DNA from: Luteimonas saliphila
Lineage (GTDB): Bacteria > Pseudomonadota > Gammaproteobacteria > Xanthomonadales > Xanthomonadaceae
NCBI RefSeq assembly: GCF_016774335.1
Contig: NZ_JAETWA010000030.1
Coordinates: 62,001-126,000, forward strand
Direction: 5' to 3'
Length of the DNA stretch: 64,000 bases
The translations under genes were made by a program, and so were the position numbers. The notes under the pieces are model-generated. The model made no database searches. It worked only from the letters and a program-made list of their open reading frames with translations, and was not told where the DNA came from. This document shows, in pieces, positions 1 through 13,700 of the stretch. The number at the start of each line of letters is the position of its first letter. The first letter of the stretch is position 1.

Positions 1-255
1 CGGGGCGGTGTTGAGCGCGGCCTCGAGGCTGTCGAACACCGGCAGCAGTTCGCCCAGCAGCTGCTTGTTGGCGAAGCGGCAGGCGTTGCGCACGTCGCGT
101 TCGAGGCGTTTGCGCTGGTTCTCGATGTCTGCGCGGTCGAGCAGCGACTGCGCGCGGAGCTGTTCGAGTTCGGTCTCGAGGGCCCGGATCCGGCCGTCGC
201 GGCCGTGTTCTTCTTCGGCCGCGGTGGCGGCGTCCTGCATGGGTTCGGTGGTCAT
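1..255 (-). CDS. grpE: GrpE, DnaK nucleotide exchange factor (N-terminal part)
   Basis: The first 85 codons of GrpE are seen; the gene runs off the left edge. GrpE releases ADP from DnaK in the cytoplasmic Hsp70 cycle. The fragment has the acidic Ala-rich N-terminal tail, then a heptad-rich coiled coil with many Glu and Arg residues, then the conserved stretch with ADIENQRKR and LLPVFDSLEAAL that leads into the dimer interface. The start is the first ATG, followed by MTTEPMQDAA. It lies 44 bases after the end of hrcA on the same strand, the usual heat-shock order in which dnaK and dnaJ would follow outside the window. Confidence 0.96.
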   Translation of the reverse strand, partial: MTTEPMQDAATAAEEEHGRDGRIRALETELEQLRAQSLLDRADIENQRKRLERDVRNACRFANKQLLGELLPVFDSLEAALNTAP

Positions 256-299
256 GTCCTGGCGTGGGCTGGGCGGTCGTCAGGCCGCCGACCCGCCAG

Positions 300-1361
300 C
301 TATGGGGCCGGCGGTTCCGGATTCAAGGCGGCACCGAGCACGTCGGCGGCCGCCTGCACCACCGGGATCACGCGCTCGTAGGCCATCCGGGTCGGGCCGA
401 TCACCCCCAGCACGCCCAGCACCCTGCCGCCGGCGCCGTAGGGTGCGGTCACCAGCGACACGCCCTCCAGCGGCGCCAGCCCGGTCTCCTCGCCGATGAA
501 GATGCGCACGCCCGGCGCCTTGATCGTGCGCTCCAGCAACTGCAGGATCTCGCGCTTGCGGGCGAAGGCCTCGAACAGCTCGCGCAGGCGGTCGAGGTCG
601 GACAGATCCTGGACCCCGATCAGCCGGGTCTGGCCGGCGACCAGCATGTCGTCGCTGTCGGCCGGGGCCAGCGCCTGCTCGGCCAGTTCCACGGTGTGCG
701 AGAGCAGCGCTTCCATCTCGTCGCGCGCGGCCTGCAGCTCGTGCACCAGGGTGGCGCGGATCTCGGCCACCGGACGGCCGGCGAAATGGGCGTTCAGGTA
801 ATTGGCGACGCGCTCGAGCTCCGAGGCGTCGTAGGGACGGCGGGTCTGGATGATGCGGTTCTGCACGTCGTGGTCGGCGAACACCAGGATCGCCATCACC
901 CGCTGCCCGTCCAGCGGCACGAAGTCGATGTGGCGGAAGGCGAACTGCTCGCGCCGGGGCACCGAGACCACGCCGACGAAGTGGGTCATCGCCGAGACCA
1001 GCTCCGAGGCGCTGCCGAGCAGCGACTGGGTGGTGCCCGACCCTCCGGCCAGTTCGCCGCGCAACCGCGCCATCTCCGTGTTGGCCAACGGCTGCACCTG
1101 CAGCAGCGAATCGACGAACACCCGGTAGCCCTGGGCCGTCGGGATCCGCCCGGCCGAGGTGTGCGGGGCCGACAGCAGGCCCTGGTCCTCGAGGTCGGCG
1201 AGGATGTTGCGGATCGTCGCCGGGCTCACGTCCAGCCCCGAGTGCCGGGCCAGGGTCTGCGAGCCCACCGGCCCGCCGTCGCGGATGTGCCGCGCGATCA
1301 GCGTGCGCAGCAATTGCCGCGCGCGCGGGTCGAGGTGGGTACCGGGCGGAGAGACGGCCAT
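300..1361 (-). CDS. hrcA: HrcA heat-inducible transcription repressor
   Basis: A 353-residue protein of normal HrcA length. It is a winged-helix repressor that binds CIRCE elements and is tuned by GroEL. The N-terminal wHTH shows DVSPATIRNILADLEDQGLL and the wing HTSAGRIPTAQGYRVFVD, both family hallmarks; a GAF-like middle and a C-terminal dimer domain with GPTRMAYERVIPVV follow. The frame stays open 78 codons upstream of the ATG at 1361, but that extension is Arg/Pro-rich low-complexity sequence and was left out. I saw no CIRCE palindrome between this gene and recN, so it may rely on sigma-32 control; that is inference. Confidence 0.96.
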   Translation of the reverse strand: MAVSPPGTHLDPRARQLLRTLIARHIRDGGPVGSQTLARHSGLDVSPATIRNILADLEDQGLLSAPHTSAGRIPTAQGYRVFVDSLLQVQPLANTEMARLRGELAGGSGTTQSLLGSASELVSAMTHFVGVVSVPRREQFAFRHIDFVPLDGQRVMAILVFADHDVQNRIIQTRRPYDASELERVANYLNAHFAGRPVAEIRATLVHELQAARDEMEALLSHTVELAEQALAPADSDDMLVAGQTRLIGVQDLSDLDRLRELFEAFARKREILQLLERTIKAPGVRIFIGEETGLAPLEGVSLVTAPYGAGGRVLGVLGVIGPTRMAYERVIPVVQAAADVLGAALNPEPPAP

Positions 1362-1595
1362 CGCCGCGATTAGATCGCCGATCGTCCGTGCGGAGCAAGC
1401 GACGGGTGATTCCGCCGTGCGCAGCCGGGCGGCAGCCGGGCGGCGCACGTCGAAGGCGCGGCGGGTGCGCGGCAGGGCGGGGCCCGGAGTGCGCACGACA
1501 GCCGGACGACCACGCGGCCTCGCCGCGCCGATCCCCGGCCTGGCGCGGACCGCGCGCGGCCCGCATTGCGTCTCGGCGGTTGAGAACGCGCGCAC

Positions 1596-1601
1596 TACAA
1601 T
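1596..1601 (+). promoter_or_regulatory. -10 box of recN; transcript probably leaderless
   Basis: TACAAT is one change from the -10 consensus and its last base lies 8 bases before the recN ATG at 1610. Transcription would begin at about 1608-1610, on or beside the start codon. No Shine-Dalgarno sequence precedes that ATG and no good -35 is placed upstream. Leaderless initiation is inference from the spacing. Confidence 0.5.
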
Positions 1602-1609
1602 GCCCGACC

Positions 1610-3280
1610 ATGCTCAGGCGCCTCACCCTTCGCGATTTCGCCGTCGTCTCGGCCTCCGAACTCGAGTTCGGCCCGGGCATGACGGTGATTTCCGGCGAGA
1701 CCGGCGCCGGCAAGTCGCTGCTGGTCGACGCCCTCGGCTTCCTATCCGGGCTGCGCGCCGATGCCGGGATGGTCCGGCACGGCGCGGCGCGCGCCGAGCT
1801 GCATGCCGACTTCGACCCCGCCGATGCGCCGGTCGCGCTCGACTGGCTGCGCGAGCAGGAGTTCGACGACGGCCAGGCCTGCACCCTGCGCCGAACCCTG
1901 CGCGCGGACGGCGGTTCGCGCGCCTGGATCAACGGCCGCCCGGCGACCCTGTCGCAACTCTCGCAACTGGCCGGCCTGCTGGTCGAGATCCACGGCCAGC
2001 ACGAACACCAGGCGCTGCTGGAAAAGTCCAGCCAGCTCGCCCTGCTCGACGCCTTCGGCCGCCACGACGCGCCGCTGGCAGCGGTACGGGAAGCCGCCGC
2101 TGGTTGGAGCGCCCTGCTGCGCGAACGCGACGCGCTGTCCAGGACCGGCGACGTGTCCGAGCGGATCGACTGGCTGCAGCACCAGCTCGGCGAGCTCGAG
2201 CGCGAGGACCTGCGCGCCGACGCGATCGACGCGCTGATCGCCGGCCACCGCCGGCACGCGCATGCGGCCAGCCTGATCGCGGCCTGCGACGAAACCCTGG
2301 CGGGCCTGGCCGGAGACGACGGTCCCTCGCTCGAACGCCGCCTGCAGCAACTGCGCGGCGGCCTGGCGCGCGAGCGCGCGCACGAGCCGAGGCTGGACGA
2401 GGTCGACGCCATGCTCGAGTCGGCCGCGATCCAGATCGACGAGGCGGCGCTGCTGCTGCAGCGCGTGCGCGACGACCTCGACCTGGATCCGGTGCGGTTC
2501 GAGGCGATGGACGCCACCCTGGCGCGCCTGCACGAACTGGCGCGCAAGCATCGGGTCGCGCCGGACGCGCTGGCCGACACCCAGGCCGCGTTCGCCGCCG
2601 AACTCGAATCGCTGCGCGAGGCCGGCACGCGCCTGCAGACGCTCGATGGCGAGATCTCCGCCGCCGCCGCCGCATGGCGCCAGGCCGCGGACGCCCTGGG
2701 CGAGGCACGCACCGCGACCGCCGCGCGCCTGTCGCACGCCACCACCGCGCTGATCGGCGAACTGGGCATGGGCGGCGGCCGCTTCGAGGTGGCGCTGGAG
2801 GCGGTCGACCGCGACCGGCCCGACCCGCAGGGCGGCGAGCGCGTCGAGTTCCTGGTCTCGGCCAACGCCGGCCAGCCGCCGCGGCCGTTGCGGCGGGTCG
2901 CGTCCGGTGGCGAACTTTCGCGCGTCTCGCTGGCGATCGAGGTCGCCGCGCTCGGCTCGGACGCGGTGCCGACGATGGTGTTCGACGAGGTCGATTCGGG
3001 CATCGGCGGCGCCGTCGCCGAGATCGTCGGCCAGAAGCTGCGCGCACTCGGCGACAGCCGCCAGGTGCTGTGCGTCACCCACCTGCCCCAGGTCGCCGCC
3101 CAGGGCCACGCCCACTACCGGGTCAGCAAGGCCGACCGCGACGGCCTCACCCACAGCGCGGTCCAGCGTCTCGACCCGAAGCAGCGCCAGGAGGAACTGG
3201 CGCGGATGCTCGGCGGCGTGGAGGTCTCGAAGGAAGCGCGCGCGGCGGCGAAGCGGCTGCTTGGCAACGCCGGGACCTGA
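1610..3280 (+). CDS. recN: DNA repair protein RecN
   Basis: A 556-residue SMC-like ATPase used in double-strand-break repair, of full family length. Walker A is GETGAGKS at residues 29-36. A long Arg/Glu/Leu-rich coiled-coil segment fills the middle. The ABC signature ASGGELSR and the Walker B region MVFDEVDSGIGG lie in the C-terminal head. The open frame extends 74 codons upstream, but only the ATG at 1610 gives the normal N-terminus MLRRLTLRDFAVV. It is transcribed away from hrcA across a 248-base gap. Confidence 0.97.
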   Translation: MLRRLTLRDFAVVSASELEFGPGMTVISGETGAGKSLLVDALGFLSGLRADAGMVRHGAARAELHADFDPADAPVALDWLREQEFDDGQACTLRRTLRADGGSRAWINGRPATLSQLSQLAGLLVEIHGQHEHQALLEKSSQLALLDAFGRHDAPLAAVREAAAGWSALLRERDALSRTGDVSERIDWLQHQLGELEREDLRADAIDALIAGHRRHAHAASLIAACDETLAGLAGDDGPSLERRLQQLRGGLARERAHEPRLDEVDAMLESAAIQIDEAALLLQRVRDDLDLDPVRFEAMDATLARLHELARKHRVAPDALADTQAAFAAELESLREAGTRLQTLDGEISAAAAAWRQAADALGEARTATAARLSHATTALIGELGMGGGRFEVALEAVDRDRPDPQGGERVEFLVSANAGQPPRPLRRVASGGELSRVSLAIEVAALGSDAVPTMVFDEVDSGIGGAVAEIVGQKLRALGDSRQVLCVTHLPQVAAQGHAHYRVSKADRDGLTHSAVQRLDPKQRQEELARMLGGVEVSKEARAAAKRLLGNAGT

Positions 3281-3425
3281 CGCACACCACCCGGGCCCTG
3301 CACCCGGTGCACGACGCACCATGCCGAGCGCGCCGTCGGTCCGCCCGAGACGGGCAGCGGTTCCGATCGTCGGCAGGCGTGCGGCACCCGGCCCGCCTGA
3401 CTGCGCCAGCGTGATGGCTGCGTGA

Positions 3426-3443
3426 GCGCCGCCATGGCGGCGC
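3426..3443. repeat. 18-bp perfect GC palindrome between recN and the poly-HAMP kinase
   Basis: GCGCCGCC-AT-GGCGGCGC reads the same on both strands and is followed on the plus strand by a short T-rich run (TCTTTTCC). It could be an operator or a weak recN terminator; the absence of a loop argues against a classical terminator. The rest of the 3281-3494 gap shows nothing I can name. Confidence 0.3.
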
Positions 3444-3494
3444 ACGCGTATCTTTTCCGGTTGAATGGCGATCCAGTCTGAGGGGGAAGGCGGG

Positions 3495-8923
<5,429 letters not shown>

Positions 8924-8939
<16 letters not shown>

Positions 8940-10699
8940 CCACACAGGCCATCGCCCGCGTGCCGGACGCGCGCCGCGATGCTGCCGCGGAGCCGGTGAA
9001 CATCCTGCTGGTCGACGACCAGCCGGGGCGCCTGCTCACCTACCGCGCCATCCTCGAGCCGCTGGGCGAGCGCCTGGTGCAGGCGGGTTCGGGCCGCGAA
9101 GCGCTGAAGCTGCTCATGGAGGACGAGTACGCGCTGATCCTGCTCGACGTCAACATGCCCGACATGGACGGCTTCGAGACCGCCAGCCTGGTGCACCAGC
9201 ATCCGCGCTACGAGAACACGCCGATCATCTTCGTCACCGCCGTCAACGTCTCGGACATGGACCGCCTGCAGGGCTACAAGCTCGGCGCGGTCGACTACGT
9301 GATGGTGCCGGTGATCCCCGAGATCCTGCGCAGCAAGGTCGAGGTGCTGGTCGAGCTGTACCGCAAGCGCCGCGAACTCGAGCTGCTCAACGCCAGCCTG
9401 GCGGCACGCAACCAGGAACTGCAGCGCGAAAAGGCCCGCGAGCTCGAGACGCTCAACGAGTCCCTGCGCCTGGCCAACGAGGCGCTGGAAAGCCGCAACG
9501 CCGAACTGCAGAACGAGGTCGCCGAGCGGACCCGCGCGGAGGAACGGCTGCGCGGCGTCGACCATCGCAAGAACGTATTCCTGGCGACGCTCGCCCACGA
9601 ACTGCGCAACCCGCTGGCGCCACTGCAGAACGCGCTCAGCATCCGGCGCCTGCAGTCCGCCGGTGCCGGGGATCCGCTGCAGGAGACCATGGAGCGCCAG
9701 CTGGCGTTGCTGGTGCGGATGATCGACGACCTGCTCGACATCGCCCGCATCAGCCAGGGCAAGCTCGCGTTGCGCCCCGCCAGGGCCTCGCTCTCCGACG
9801 TGCTGGACGCGGCCGTTGAGATCGCCCGGCCGTGGCTGGACGGCGGCGGGCACAGCTTCCTGATGAAGCTTCCGCCCGCCGACGTGGTGCTGCATGCCGA
9901 CCAGGCGCGCCTGGCGCAGGTGTTCGCCAACCTGCTCAACAACGCCGCCAAGTATTCCGACCCCGGCAGCCGCATCGAGCTCGAGGCCGTGCTGGACGAG
10001 CTTCGCGACGAGGTCGTGGTGGACGTGCGCGACAGCGGGATCGGGCTCGCCCCGGACAAGCTCGGGGAGGTGTTCGAAGTGTTCCGCCAGGTCGACACCG
10101 CGGTCGAGCGTTCGCAGGGCGGGCTGGGCATCGGCCTGACCCTGGTGCAGAAGATCACCGAGATGCACGCGGGCAGCGTGGAGGTGGAAAGCGCGGGCCT
10201 GGGTCACGGCAGCACCTTCCGCGTGCGCCTGCCGCGTCGCGCACCTGCCGTGGGGGATTCGATCGACGTGCCGGCGGCCGCCGGGGTGCAGGCAGTCGAG
10301 GCCGGCGAAGGCCCGCCTGGCAGGAGCCGCGTGCTGGTGGTCGACGACAACCGTGATGCCGCCGATACCCTGGCGATGATGGTGCGGATGCTCGGCCATG
10401 AGGTCAGGCAGGTCTGCGATCCGGAGCAGGTCGAGGCGGAAGTCGAGCGTTTCGCGCCGGACCTGCTGTTTCTCGACGTCGGCATGCCGGGCCGCAGCGG
10501 CTACGACATCGCCAGGAGCCTGCGCGCGCGTCCCGGGCGCGGGGCGCTGGCGATCGTCGCGGTCACCGGCTGGGGGCACGCGGAAGACCGCAACCGCACG
10601 CGCGAGGCCGGTTTCGACGAACACCTGGTCAAGCCGCCCCAGCTCGACGCGATCCGGCGGCTGTGCGCGGACGCCATCGGCAGGAACCCGACGCGGTGA
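8924..10699 (+). CDS. Hybrid histidine kinase: REC - coiled coil - HisKA - HATPase - REC
   Basis: A 591-residue cytoplasmic signalling protein. The N-terminal receiver (about 25-145) has LLVDDQPG and phospho-acceptor Asp75. Then come a charged coiled coil (about 150-210), HisKA with TLAHELRNP (His225), HATPase with NLLNNAAKYS and DSGIGL, and a C-terminal receiver with LVVDDN and Asp518 ending in LVKPP. In the first receiver the position that normally carries the invariant Lys reads VMVPVIPE, so the Lys is missing and its output may be altered. The ATG overlaps the upstream kinase gene by 16 bases and the stop overlaps the downstream GTG by 4, so the three are one operon. The first receiver probably accepts phosphate from the poly-HAMP kinase; that is inference. 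Confidence 0.92.
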
Positions 10700-11385
10700 G
10701 CGTCCCATGGGCGCACGACTGGATGGACCGCGTCGCCCACGACCTGCGGGGGCCGCTGGCGCCGATGCAGACGGCGGTCTACCTGTTGCGCGAACCGGGG
10801 CTCGGCGACGCCCAGCGCCACGAGTTGCTTGCCGTGCTCGAACGCCAGATCCAGCGCCTGGGCGGCATGATCGACGAGTTCGGCGATCTCGGTCGGGCGC
10901 AGATGGACCGGCTGGTGGGCCGTCGCGAAGCGATCGACATCGAGTCGCTGGTGGCGGACATCACCGAACGGCTGGGCGCGCGCCCTCCGCAGGTCAGCCT
11001 GGCCCCGGAGGTGCGGGGATTCGCGATCGAGGGCGACGCGCTGCGCATCGCCCAGCTGTTCCATGCCCTGCTCGGCGTGCGGCTCGCGCGCGGTGCCGTA
11101 GCGCCCGTGCGTGCCCGTCTCGAGCTCGCCGGCGGCTGCCTGCGCCTGACCTGCACGGCGTATTGCAGCGGCGCCACGAACGCGCTCGTCGGGGCCCTGC
11201 TCACTTCACCGCATCCGGATCCGCCCGACGACAGCCTGGGGCTGGGCCTGGTGCTCGCAGCCGCGATCGCGCGTGCCCATGGCGGCCGCATGCACGGCCG
11301 CGCGAGCGCGTCCGATACCGCGGAACTCGTGCTCGAACTGCCGCCGGATGGCGGCTCGTCCCCACAGGAACGGGCGCGGGGCTAG
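10696..11385 (+). CDS. Small degenerate histidine-kinase-like protein
   Basis: 229 residues from a GTG that overlaps the previous stop (GTGA). HisKA-like start: MDRVAHDLRGPLAPM keeps the H-box His. The ATPase half is eroded: where an N box should read Q-x-x-x-N-L-L-x-N-A there is RIAQLFHALLGVRLA without the metal-binding Asn, and only a weak G2-like LGLGLVLAAAIARAHGG remains. It may act as a phosphotransfer or docking partner for the two hybrid kinases instead of an autokinase. No membrane segment. It converges on fur with a 41-base gap lacking a clear terminator. Confidence 0.8.
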   Translation: MSVPWAHDWMDRVAHDLRGPLAPMQTAVYLLREPGLGDAQRHELLAVLERQIQRLGGMIDEFGDLGRAQMDRLVGRREAIDIESLVADITERLGARPPQVSLAPEVRGFAIEGDALRIAQLFHALLGVRLARGAVAPVRARLELAGGCLRLTCTAYCSGATNALVGALLTSPHPDPPDDSLGLGLVLAAAIARAHGGRMHGRASASDTAELVLELPPDGGSSPQERARG

Positions 11386-11426
11386 GCGGCCCACGCAACA
11401 GGAAGTCGGTGCACCCGCTCGTCCGT

Positions 11427-11831
11427 TCAGCGCTTCCTGCGCACGTACAGCACCAGGGAATGCTCGTCGAGCGCGTAGCCATGCTCGCCGGCGATCTTGT
11501 TGAGCAGCGCCACGATCTCGGGGCTCTCGAACTCGGTGATGTGGCCGGTGCCGACGTCGACCATGTGGTAGTGGTGGTCGCCGCGGTCGATCTCGTACAG
11601 GGCGTGGCCGCCCTCGAAATTGTGCTTGACCACCAGGCCCGCGGCCTCGAACTGCGTGAGCACTCGATACACCGTGGCCAGGCCGATCTCGTCGCCCTGT
11701 TCCAGCAACTGCCGGTAGATGTCCTCGGCGGTCATGTGCTGGCGCGGGGTCTTGAGTTCGAGCAACTCGAGGATGCGCATCCGCGGATGCGTCACCTTCA
11801 GCCCGGCCTTGCGCAAATCCATCGATTCCAT
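11427..11831 (-). CDS. fur: Ferric uptake regulator Fur
   Basis: 134 residues, standard length. Fur is a metal-dependent repressor of iron acquisition. The N-terminal winged helix has LKVTHPRMRILELLE, the recognition region GLATVYRVLTQFEAAGLV and the regulatory metal motif HHYHMVDVGTGHI. The CxxC pair of many Fur proteins is absent (the place reads DVGT). Start ATG at 11831 is preceded by GGAGA at good spacing; an in-frame extension to 11906 has no ribosome site and would overlap the promoter. Divergent from bamE. Confidence 0.97.
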   Translation of the reverse strand: MESMDLRKAGLKVTHPRMRILELLELKTPRQHMTAEDIYRQLLEQGDEIGLATVYRVLTQFEAAGLVVKHNFEGGHALYEIDRGDHHYHMVDVGTGHITEFESPEIVALLNKIAGEHGYALDEHSLVLYVRRKR

Positions 11832-11896
11832 GGGGTCTCCGTTCACGGGCGGTTTAGCGCCAGCTGCCTGGATGCCGGTCGCGATGCGCACGGGGG

Positions 11897-11906
11897 AGTG
11901 TATCAT
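11897..11906. promoter_or_regulatory. Overlapping divergent -10 boxes for fur and bamE
   Basis: On the plus strand TG-TATCAT (TATCAT at 11901-11906) resembles an extended -10 for bamE. On the minus strand TACACT (11902-11897) fits a -10 for fur. Neither has a convincing -35. The two boxes share bases, so polymerase binding could be mutually exclusive. The rest of the 11832-11944 spacer carries no Fur-box palindrome that I can see. Confidence 0.45.
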
Positions 11907-11944
11907 CGCGCCACCCCCAGCCGATCCTCGCAGGCCCCCGTTCC

Positions 11945-12340
11945 ATGCCCATGTCCCGCATCGCGCTCGTCGTCCTGATCGCCGTGGCCACGGCCGGTTG
12001 CGGCATGCTCTACAAGCAGCCGATCTACCAGGGCAACCTGATCGAGAAGGCCGCGATCGACCAGTTGCAGCTCGGCATGGACAAGCAGCAGGTGCTGACC
12101 CTGCTCGGCTCGCCCTCGATCGCCGACCCGTTCCACCACCAGCGCTGGGACTACACCGCGACGCAGCGGACCAACCGCCGCGGCCACACCGAGGTCAGGA
12201 ACATGACCCTGTGGTTCGAGAACGACCAGCTCGCGAAGTGGGAAGGCGAATATTTCGCCGAGCAGGACAAGGAGCTTTCCGAACGCATGCGCCGCTTCGG
12301 CAATCTGCCGAAGGAAAAGGGCGGCCAGCGGCGCCGCTAG
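11945..12340 (+). CDS. bamE: BamE (OmlA) lipoprotein of the outer-membrane assembly complex
   Basis: 131 residues. A hydrophobic signal peptide (IALVVLIAVATAGC) ends in a lipobox with Cys, so the mature protein is lipidated and held in the outer membrane facing the periplasm. The BamE core motif YKQPIYQGNLI and the following GMDKQQVLTLLGSP are present, then the two-layer domain with QRWDYTA and MTLWFEND. It supports BamA/BamD in beta-barrel insertion. The C-terminus is basic. Its stop overlaps the convergent rnfH stop by 3 bases. Confidence 0.95.
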   Translation: MPMSRIALVVLIAVATAGCGMLYKQPIYQGNLIEKAAIDQLQLGMDKQQVLTLLGSPSIADPFHHQRWDYTATQRTNRRGHTEVRNMTLWFENDQLAKWEGEYFAEQDKELSERMRRFGNLPKEKGGQRRR

Positions 12341-12606
12341 GGCGGCGGCTTTCCCGCCTGCACGCGGGCACGTCGCCGGCGGTTGTCCTTGGGATCCGCC
12401 AGCAGCGGCTCCAGCAGTTCCAGCCTGTCCCCGTCGCGCAGCGGCGCGTCCCGTGTGGTCCGCTCCCCGTGGATCGCGTAGCCCGCAAGTCCCGCCTGGG
12501 TGATCCGGGTCGCCGCCAGCGCATCGGCGACGATCGCGCCCGCAGGCAGGTCCAGTTCCTGCGCCTCGAACCGCCCGTGCCAGGCACGGATCACCTGCAC
12601 GCGCAC
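12337..12606 (-). CDS. rnfH: RnfH family ubiquitin-fold protein
   Basis: 89 residues starting from GTG at 12606. The family (UPF0125) has a beta-grasp fold and its biochemical role is unsettled. Typical features: an N-terminal strand with VQVIRAWHGRFEAQELDL, the conserved GYAIHGERTTRDAPLRDGDRLELLEPLLADPKDNRR, and a basic tail. It starts one base after the stop of ratA, the common ratA-rnfH pair. Confidence 0.92.
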   Translation of the reverse strand: MRVQVIRAWHGRFEAQELDLPAGAIVADALAATRITQAGLAGYAIHGERTTRDAPLRDGDRLELLEPLLADPKDNRRRRARVQAGKPPP

Positions 12607-12607
12607 G

Positions 12608-13036
12608 TCAAGCCTCGGTGCCGGCCACGCGCACGAAATCGTCGACCATGCGGTCGGCCAAGCCGCGCAGCCCCAGCGACAGCACCGGCAGCATCAGGCT
12701 GCTCTGCGGTTCGAACTCGAGCGACAGCGAGACCTTGCACGCGGTCTCGTCCAGCGCGTGGAACTGCCAGCGTCCACGCAACCGCCTGAACGGCCCGTCG
12801 CGCAGGTCCATGTCGATGTGGTGCGGCGGCGACAGCGTGTTCTCGGTGGTGAACCAGGTCCGGAACCCGCCGATCCCGAGTTCGAGGCGGGCGAGTACCC
12901 GCGCCTCCCCCGCCTCCAGCACCTCGGCGTGCTCGCACCACTCGAAGCGGCGGGGATAGGCGGCGATGTCGTTGACCAGGGCGAACATCCGGTTCACGGA
13001 GTGTTCCACCAGCGCGCTGCGTTCGATCGTGGGCAT
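12608..13036 (-). CDS. ratA: RatA / COQ10-like START-domain protein
   Basis: 142 residues from ATG at 13036 ([13 protein letters not shown]). Polyketide-cyclase/START fold with the family segments [18 protein letters not shown] and a C-terminal helix [11 protein letters not shown]. Relatives were described as an antitoxin-less translation inhibitor in E. coli and as ubiquinone-binding COQ10-like proteins; which applies here cannot be read from sequence. An upstream extension of the frame was rejected because it would overlap the smpB start. Divergent from smpB with 40 bases between. Confidence 0.92.
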   Translation of the reverse strand: MPTIERSALVEHSVNRMFALVNDIAAYPRRFEWCEHAEVLEAGEARVLARLELGIGGFRTWFTTENTLSPPHHIDMDLRDGPFRRLRGRWQFHALDETACKVSLSLEFEPQSSLMLPVLSLGLRGLADRMVDDFVRVAGTEA

Positions 13037-13064
13037 GTGGCTCGCGTACGTGACCGGCTTCGGG

Positions 13065-13070
13065 GACAAT
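13065..13070 (+). promoter_or_regulatory. -10 box of smpB; transcript probably leaderless
   Basis: GACAAT ends 6 bases before the smpB ATG at 13077, placing the transcript start on or next to the start codon. A GGAAGG directly touches the ATG, too close to serve as a Shine-Dalgarno. The -35 region is poor. Confidence 0.4.
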
Positions 13071-13076
13071 GGAAGG

Positions 13077-13571
13077 ATGGGCAAGCAGAGCGGCAAGGAT
13101 AAGGCAAACGGCGACCGGACCATCGCGCTCAACAAGCGCGCGCGCCACGACTACCACCTCGAACAGCGCTTCGAGGCGGGCATGGCGCTGCAGGGCTGGG
13201 AGCTCAAGGCGATCCGCGCCGGCCGCGCCAACATCGGCGAGAGTTACGCCGTGGTGCGCGACGGCGAGCTGTACCTGTTCGGCGCCCAGATCACGCCGCT
13301 GATCCAGGCCTCCACCCACGTCGTCGCCGATGCCCATCGCACCCGCAAGCTGCTGCTGCACCGGCGCGAGATCGACAACCTGATCGGCCGCGTGCAGCGC
13401 GACGGCTATACCCTGGTGCCGACCGCGCTGTACTGGAAGGGCAACAAGGTCAAGGCCGAACTGGCGCTGGCGAAGGGCAAGCAGAGTCATGACAAGCGGC
13501 AGGTGGCGAAGGACCGGGATTGGGCCCGCGACAAGCAGCGCGTGATGCGGGCGCACAACAAGCACGCCTGA
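13077..13571 (+). CDS. smpB: SmpB, tmRNA-binding protein
   Basis: 164 residues. SmpB carries tmRNA to stalled ribosomes for trans-translation. The family blocks are intact: [28 protein letters not shown], the NIGESYAVV loop, the [15 protein letters not shown] helix and the basic C-terminal tail [22 protein letters not shown] that enters the decoding site. The ATG at 13077 gives the usual N-terminus; longer in-frame starts lie inside ratA. tmRNA itself is not found intact in the window. Confidence 0.97.
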   Translation: MGKQSGKDKANGDRTIALNKRARHDYHLEQRFEAGMALQGWELKAIRAGRANIGESYAVVRDGELYLFGAQITPLIQASTHVVADAHRTRKLLLHRREIDNLIGRVQRDGYTLVPTALYWKGNKVKAELALAKGKQSHDKRQVAKDRDWARDKQRVMRAHNKHA

Positions 13572-13700
13572 CCACCGGGTTCCGGACAAGCCGGTGTCCA
13601 CGCGCGCGGCGGCGCGCGACACTCGCATCGCGCCCTGGGTCGCACGCGGCGCGGCACACGACAGGCACACCTGACCCGGTTCCGGGCAGGCGCGCGGCGC

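Noticed and set aside
1362..1609. Search for a CIRCE operator upstream of hrcA
   Set aside because: No TTAGCACTC-N9-GAGTGCTAA-like palindrome is present.
3465..3494. Earlier ATG for the poly-HAMP kinase
   Set aside because: No Shine-Dalgarno; the ATG at 3495 has an excellent one. A small N-terminal extension cannot be fully excluded.
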